Below, one piece after another: positions 61,419 through 64,000 of a DNA stretch of 64,000 nt. Location of the stretch: NCBI GenBank assembly GCA_016712885.1, contig JADJQF010000033.1:248001-312000 (forward strand), read 5' to 3'. Source of the DNA: Candidatus Flexicrinis proximus. GTDB lineage: Bacteria; Chloroflexota; Anaerolineae; Aggregatilineales; Phototrophicaceae. How positions within the stretch are numbered: position 1 is the stretch's first letter; the number at the start of each line of letters is the position of its first letter. The notes under the pieces are model-generated. The model was not told where the DNA came from. It ran no database searches and saw nothing but the letters and a program-made list of their open reading frames with translations. The position numbers and the translations under genes are program-made.

Positions 61419-62822
61419 ATGCCCGACGCTGAAATCACCCGCACTGATGAAAGCGATGAACTGACTCAGGAGCAGCTCGATTCGCGCGTTTTCGAGCTGC
61501 TCGATGACGGCCACTTCGAAGAACTGCGGCTGCTGCTGGCCGACCAGTATTCGCAGGACATCGCCGATGTCATCGAGCGGATGGACAACCCGACCGAGCA
61601 GTATGCGGTGTTCAGCCATCTGGCCCCGGATGTCGCCGCCGAGGTCATCGACGAGATCAGCCGCTATACGGCGCATCAGATCCTGTCGCGCATCCCCGTG
61701 GATGCCGCGGCCAGCCTGCTGCACCGCATGGAGATGGACGACCTTGTCGAACTGCTGGCTGACGAACTGGAACACCGTCAGGACGAAATCCTGGCGCAGA
61801 TGCACCCGAAGACCGCCAAGGAAATCCGCGAGCTTCTGATTTATCCTGAAGACAGCGCGGGCCGCCTGATGACGCGCAAATTCGTCCGCGTCAACCGCGA
61901 CATGACCGCCGCCGAAATCATCGCCTTCATCCGCAAGACCAACGAACGTTACGAGACTATCACCGATATTTACGTCCTCGACCCGGCCAGCCGGCTGATC
62001 GGTGTCGCCAGCATGCGCCAGATCCTGGTGAGTAAGCCGGGCATGCAGATCAAGGATTTCATGGTCACCGACCTGACGACGGTGCTGCCGGACGCCACCG
62101 CGGAAGAAGCGGCGCGGCTGCTGGCCCGCTATGACTTCCTGGCGCTGCCGGTGGTGACTGCAGACGATAAGATGCTGGGGATCATCACCGTCGATGATGC
62201 GATCGACGTACTCACCGCCGCCCAGACGGCTGACCTGTTGAGCATCGGCGGTTTGCCGGGCGAGGCCGGCTCTGCGCCGTATTTCACCGTACCGATCATG
62301 AAAGTGATCCGCCAGCGGCTGGTGTGGCTGGTGCTGCTGTTTGTCGGCGGCAGCATCACCAGCGGCGTGCTGGAAGCGTTTTCGCTGGAACTCGGCACGG
62401 TCGTGGCGCTTTCGTTCTACATCCCGCTGCTGATCGGTACGGGCGGCAACACCGGCTCGCAGACGGTTTCGATGATTATCCGCGGCATGACGGTCAACGA
62501 CATCCGGCAGGCCGATATTTTCCGGGTGGCCCGCCGCGAACTGATCTCCGGGCTGATCCTCGGCGGCCTGCTCGGCCTGATCGCCTTCGGGCGGGTGCTG
62601 CTGCAGGAAGGCGGCGGCGATTCGCTGCCGCTGGTGGTGGCGGCCTCGGTCATCGCAGTCTGTGCGTGGTCGAACGTGATCGCAGCGGTGATCCCGATGC
62701 TGGCCCGGCGCATCAAGATCGATCCGGCACTGATTTCCGCGCCGCTGATTTCGACCACCGTCGACGCGACCGGCCTGCTGATCTACATGCTGGTCGCCAA
62801 GTCCCTGCTGGAGAGTATTTAG
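61419..62822 (+). CDS. mgtE: Magnesium transporter MgtE
   Basis: A 467-residue Mg2+ channel/transporter. Residues ~10-135 are the MgtE N-domain (superhelical, LLADQYSQDIADVIERMD). Two CBS domains follow (DIYVLDPASRLIGVASMRQI; FLALPVVTADDKMLGIITVD). The C-terminal pore domain has five TM helices, including IPLLIGTGGNTGSQTVSMII, the Mg site motif, and LISTTVDATGLLIYMLVAK. Start ATG 61419 follows GGGAG by 8 bp. It follows a long structured leader. It is the first of two tandem paralogues. Confidence 0.95.
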   Translation: MPDAEITRTDESDELTQEQLDSRVFELLDDGHFEELRLLLADQYSQDIADVIERMDNPTEQYAVFSHLAPDVAAEVIDEISRYTAHQILSRIPVDAAASLLHRMEMDDLVELLADELEHRQDEILAQMHPKTAKEIRELLIYPEDSAGRLMTRKFVRVNRDMTAAEIIAFIRKTNERYETITDIYVLDPASRLIGVASMRQILVSKPGMQIKDFMVTDLTTVLPDATAEEAARLLARYDFLALPVVTADDKMLGIITVDDAIDVLTAAQTADLLSIGGLPGEAGSAPYFTVPIMKVIRQRLVWLVLLFVGGSITSGVLEAFSLELGTVVALSFYIPLLIGTGGNTGSQTVSMIIRGMTVNDIRQADIFRVARRELISGLILGGLLGLIAFGRVLLQEGGGDSLPLVVAASVIAVCAWSNVIAAVIPMLARRIKIDPALISAPLISTTVDATGLLIYMLVAKSLLESI

Positions 62823-62823
62823 C

Positions 62824-63010
62824 GTTAGTTATGGATAGTTTTTCGGGGTTTCACCCCGAACCCTAGCAGAAGATTACTCTCCTGCGCCTCTCATATGGCG
62901 ATTTTGAACGGCAAAGCCGCTCAAAATCGCAAATGAAGGCTTAAAGGGTGCAAATCCCCTGTGGAGGTTTGTAGGCACAGAATTCCCTGCGCTTATCCGT
63001 AACTTGCGTT
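62824..63010. repeat. Dispersed hairpin repeat, module 1, between the mgtE genes
   Basis: GCGTTAGTTATGGATAGTTT at one end and CTTATCCGTAACTTGCGTTA at the other form inverted ends. Inside are GGGGTTTCACCCC, GCGATTTTGAACGGC with GCTCAAAATCGC, and GGGTGCAAATCCC. Confidence 0.85.
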
Positions 63011-63056
63011 ATTTTGTGTATCTTTTGAGATAGCCAAACTCTGAGAAGGACAGTAA

Positions 63057-64000
63057 ATGACGGAAACAAATAGTCCGCAACGTGCTGTGATCGACCTCAC
63101 GCCGGCCAATCTGGACGCGCAGGTGCGCGGGCTGATCGACAAAGGCGACATGGAGCGCCTGCGCCGGCTGCTGGCCGACCAGCACTCGCCGGATGTGGCC
63201 GACGTCCTGGAACGGTTGACGCGCCCCGCCGACCGCAACGCGACCTTCCGTCTGCTTTCGCCGCAGATGGCCGCGGAGGTGATCGAAGAGATCAGCCATT
63301 ATATTGCCCGCGAGCTGGTCATCGCGCTCCCACCCGACTTCGCAGGTCCGATGCTGCGCCACATGGAGATCGACGACCTGGTCGAAATCCTCGGCAACGA
63401 ACTGCGCGACCGGCAGGAGCAATCGCTCGCACAGCTCGAGCCGGTGCTGGCCCAGGCGATCCGCGCCCAGCTGGCCTACCCGACCAACAGCGCTGGCCGG
63501 TTGATGACCACCCGCTTTGTTCGTACTTATCCAGAAATGACCGCTGCAGAAACCCTCGCCTTTATCAAGTCGACCGATGACGATTACGAAACGGTCACCG
63601 ATATTTACGTACTCGATGAGGGGCGGTTGATCGGAGTCGCCAGCCTGCGCGCCGTGGTGCGGGCCAATTCGTCCACGCCTATCAGTGCGCTCATGCAAAC
63701 CGAACCGATCAGTGTCAGCCCGGAAACGAAAGGGGAGGATGCGGCGCGGTTGCTCGGACGCTACGACTTCATGGCGCTGCCGGTGGTGTCGTCAGAGGGG
63801 CGGATGCTCGGCATCATCACGGTGGATGATGCCATCGATGTGCTGACCGCAGCCCAGACCGCCGACCTGCTCGGTATCGGCGGCGTCCATGGCGAAGAAA
63901 ACGCCGCACCTTACTTCACCGTCCCGATCCTCAAGGTCATCCGCCAGCGGCTGATCTGGCTGATCCTGCTGTTTGTCGGCGGCAGCATCACCAGCGGCGT
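63057..64000 (+). CDS. mgtE: Second MgtE-type magnesium transporter, partial
   Basis: Starts at ATG 63057 after AAGGA and continues past the right edge; 314 residues are visible. It matches the first MgtE over the N-domain (LLADQHSPDVADVLERLTRP) and the CBS pair (DIYVLDEGRLIGVASLRA; FMALPVVSSEGRMLGIITVD). IRQRLIWLILLFVGGSITSG, the first TM segment, is nearly identical to the paralogue. The pore end is cut. No structured leader like the first gene's precedes it; a repeat copy does. Tandem duplication is likely. Confidence 0.93.
   Translation, partial: MTETNSPQRAVIDLTPANLDAQVRGLIDKGDMERLRRLLADQHSPDVADVLERLTRPADRNATFRLLSPQMAAEVIEEISHYIARELVIALPPDFAGPMLRHMEIDDLVEILGNELRDRQEQSLAQLEPVLAQAIRAQLAYPTNSAGRLMTTRFVRTYPEMTAAETLAFIKSTDDDYETVTDIYVLDEGRLIGVASLRAVVRANSSTPISALMQTEPISVSPETKGEDAARLLGRYDFMALPVVSSEGRMLGIITVDDAIDVLTAAQTADLLGIGGVHGEENAAPYFTVPILKVIRQRLIWLILLFVGGSITSG

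Noticed and set aside
5757..63010. Short frames encoding GVEAAPP- or GVWGGTP-like peptides in many gaps
   Set aside because: They are translations of the dispersed repeats in several frames and orientations, not genes.

Overview
The window is a GC-rich bacterial chromosome segment with dense genes on both strands. It most resembles a member of the Chloroflexota (Anaerolineae-like). That placement is an inference from gene style: a fused purD-purM, an ATP-sulfurylase of the Sat type, a one-gene ArsR-SRPBCC regulator, a tandem-fused ABC permease with an AAA-associated ATPase, and many secreted proteins of unknown function. There is no rRNA gene in the window to confirm it. No prophage, transposase or CRISPR array is visible.

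Layout. 1-1.2 kb: a His-rich CDF metal exporter (cut by the left edge) divergent from a short Fur-like regulator. 1.4-5.8 kb: TauE/SafE permease, a membrane protein, a secreted WD40-like protein and a CrtC/AttH-like lipocalin-fold protein. 6.2-8.6 kb: a three-gene unit of WXG100-type protein, an unrecognised (possibly EspG-like) protein and a Wzz-like membrane protein, convergent with lspA. 9.1-9.5 kb: ssrA (tmRNA), minus strand, with a readable tag ORF. 9.8-16.9 kb: thioredoxin-fold, GNAT, secreted beta-propeller, alpha/beta hydrolase, small membrane protein, CCA-adding-type nucleotidyltransferase, GNAT and cupin genes. 17.0-23.5 kb: sat, an ABM-methyltransferase fusion with csaA, and a tandem pair of TPR-histidine-kinase-like proteins lacking the phospho-acceptor His. 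23.7-29.0 kb (minus): cell-wall cluster ftsW-murG-two CvpA-like proteins-murC. 29.3-31.6 kb: small conserved protein, bioY, sbcD. 32-33.9 kb: secreted subtilase. 34.2-38.3 kb: purine operon purD-purM, purN, purK. 38.5-45.9 kb: MFS permease, an effector-like protein with an NRAVQR motif, ArsR-SRPBCC, M3 oligopeptidase, CDGSH protein plus GNAT. 46.2-50.9 kb: gltB. 51.6-57.5 kb: four related secreted proteins sharing a C-terminal module and tail. 57.6-60.7 kb: ABC ATPase plus fused permease. 61.1-64 kb: a structured leader, then two tandem mgtE genes, the second cut by the right edge.

Gaps between genes are filled by a dispersed, multi-hairpin repeat family (about 20 full or partial copies). Some copies have short terminal inverted repeats like a MITE, and a second repeat module is often joined to them. 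These repeats create many spurious reading frames.

The most interesting signals are: the mgtE leader with mutually exclusive long helices; the tmRNA with a non-canonical T-loop; the secreted-protein family with its conserved C-terminal tail; the two kinase-like proteins with the His replaced at the same residue; the orphan effector-like protein; and a 38-bp perfect palindrome made of two overlapping LexA-like boxes.
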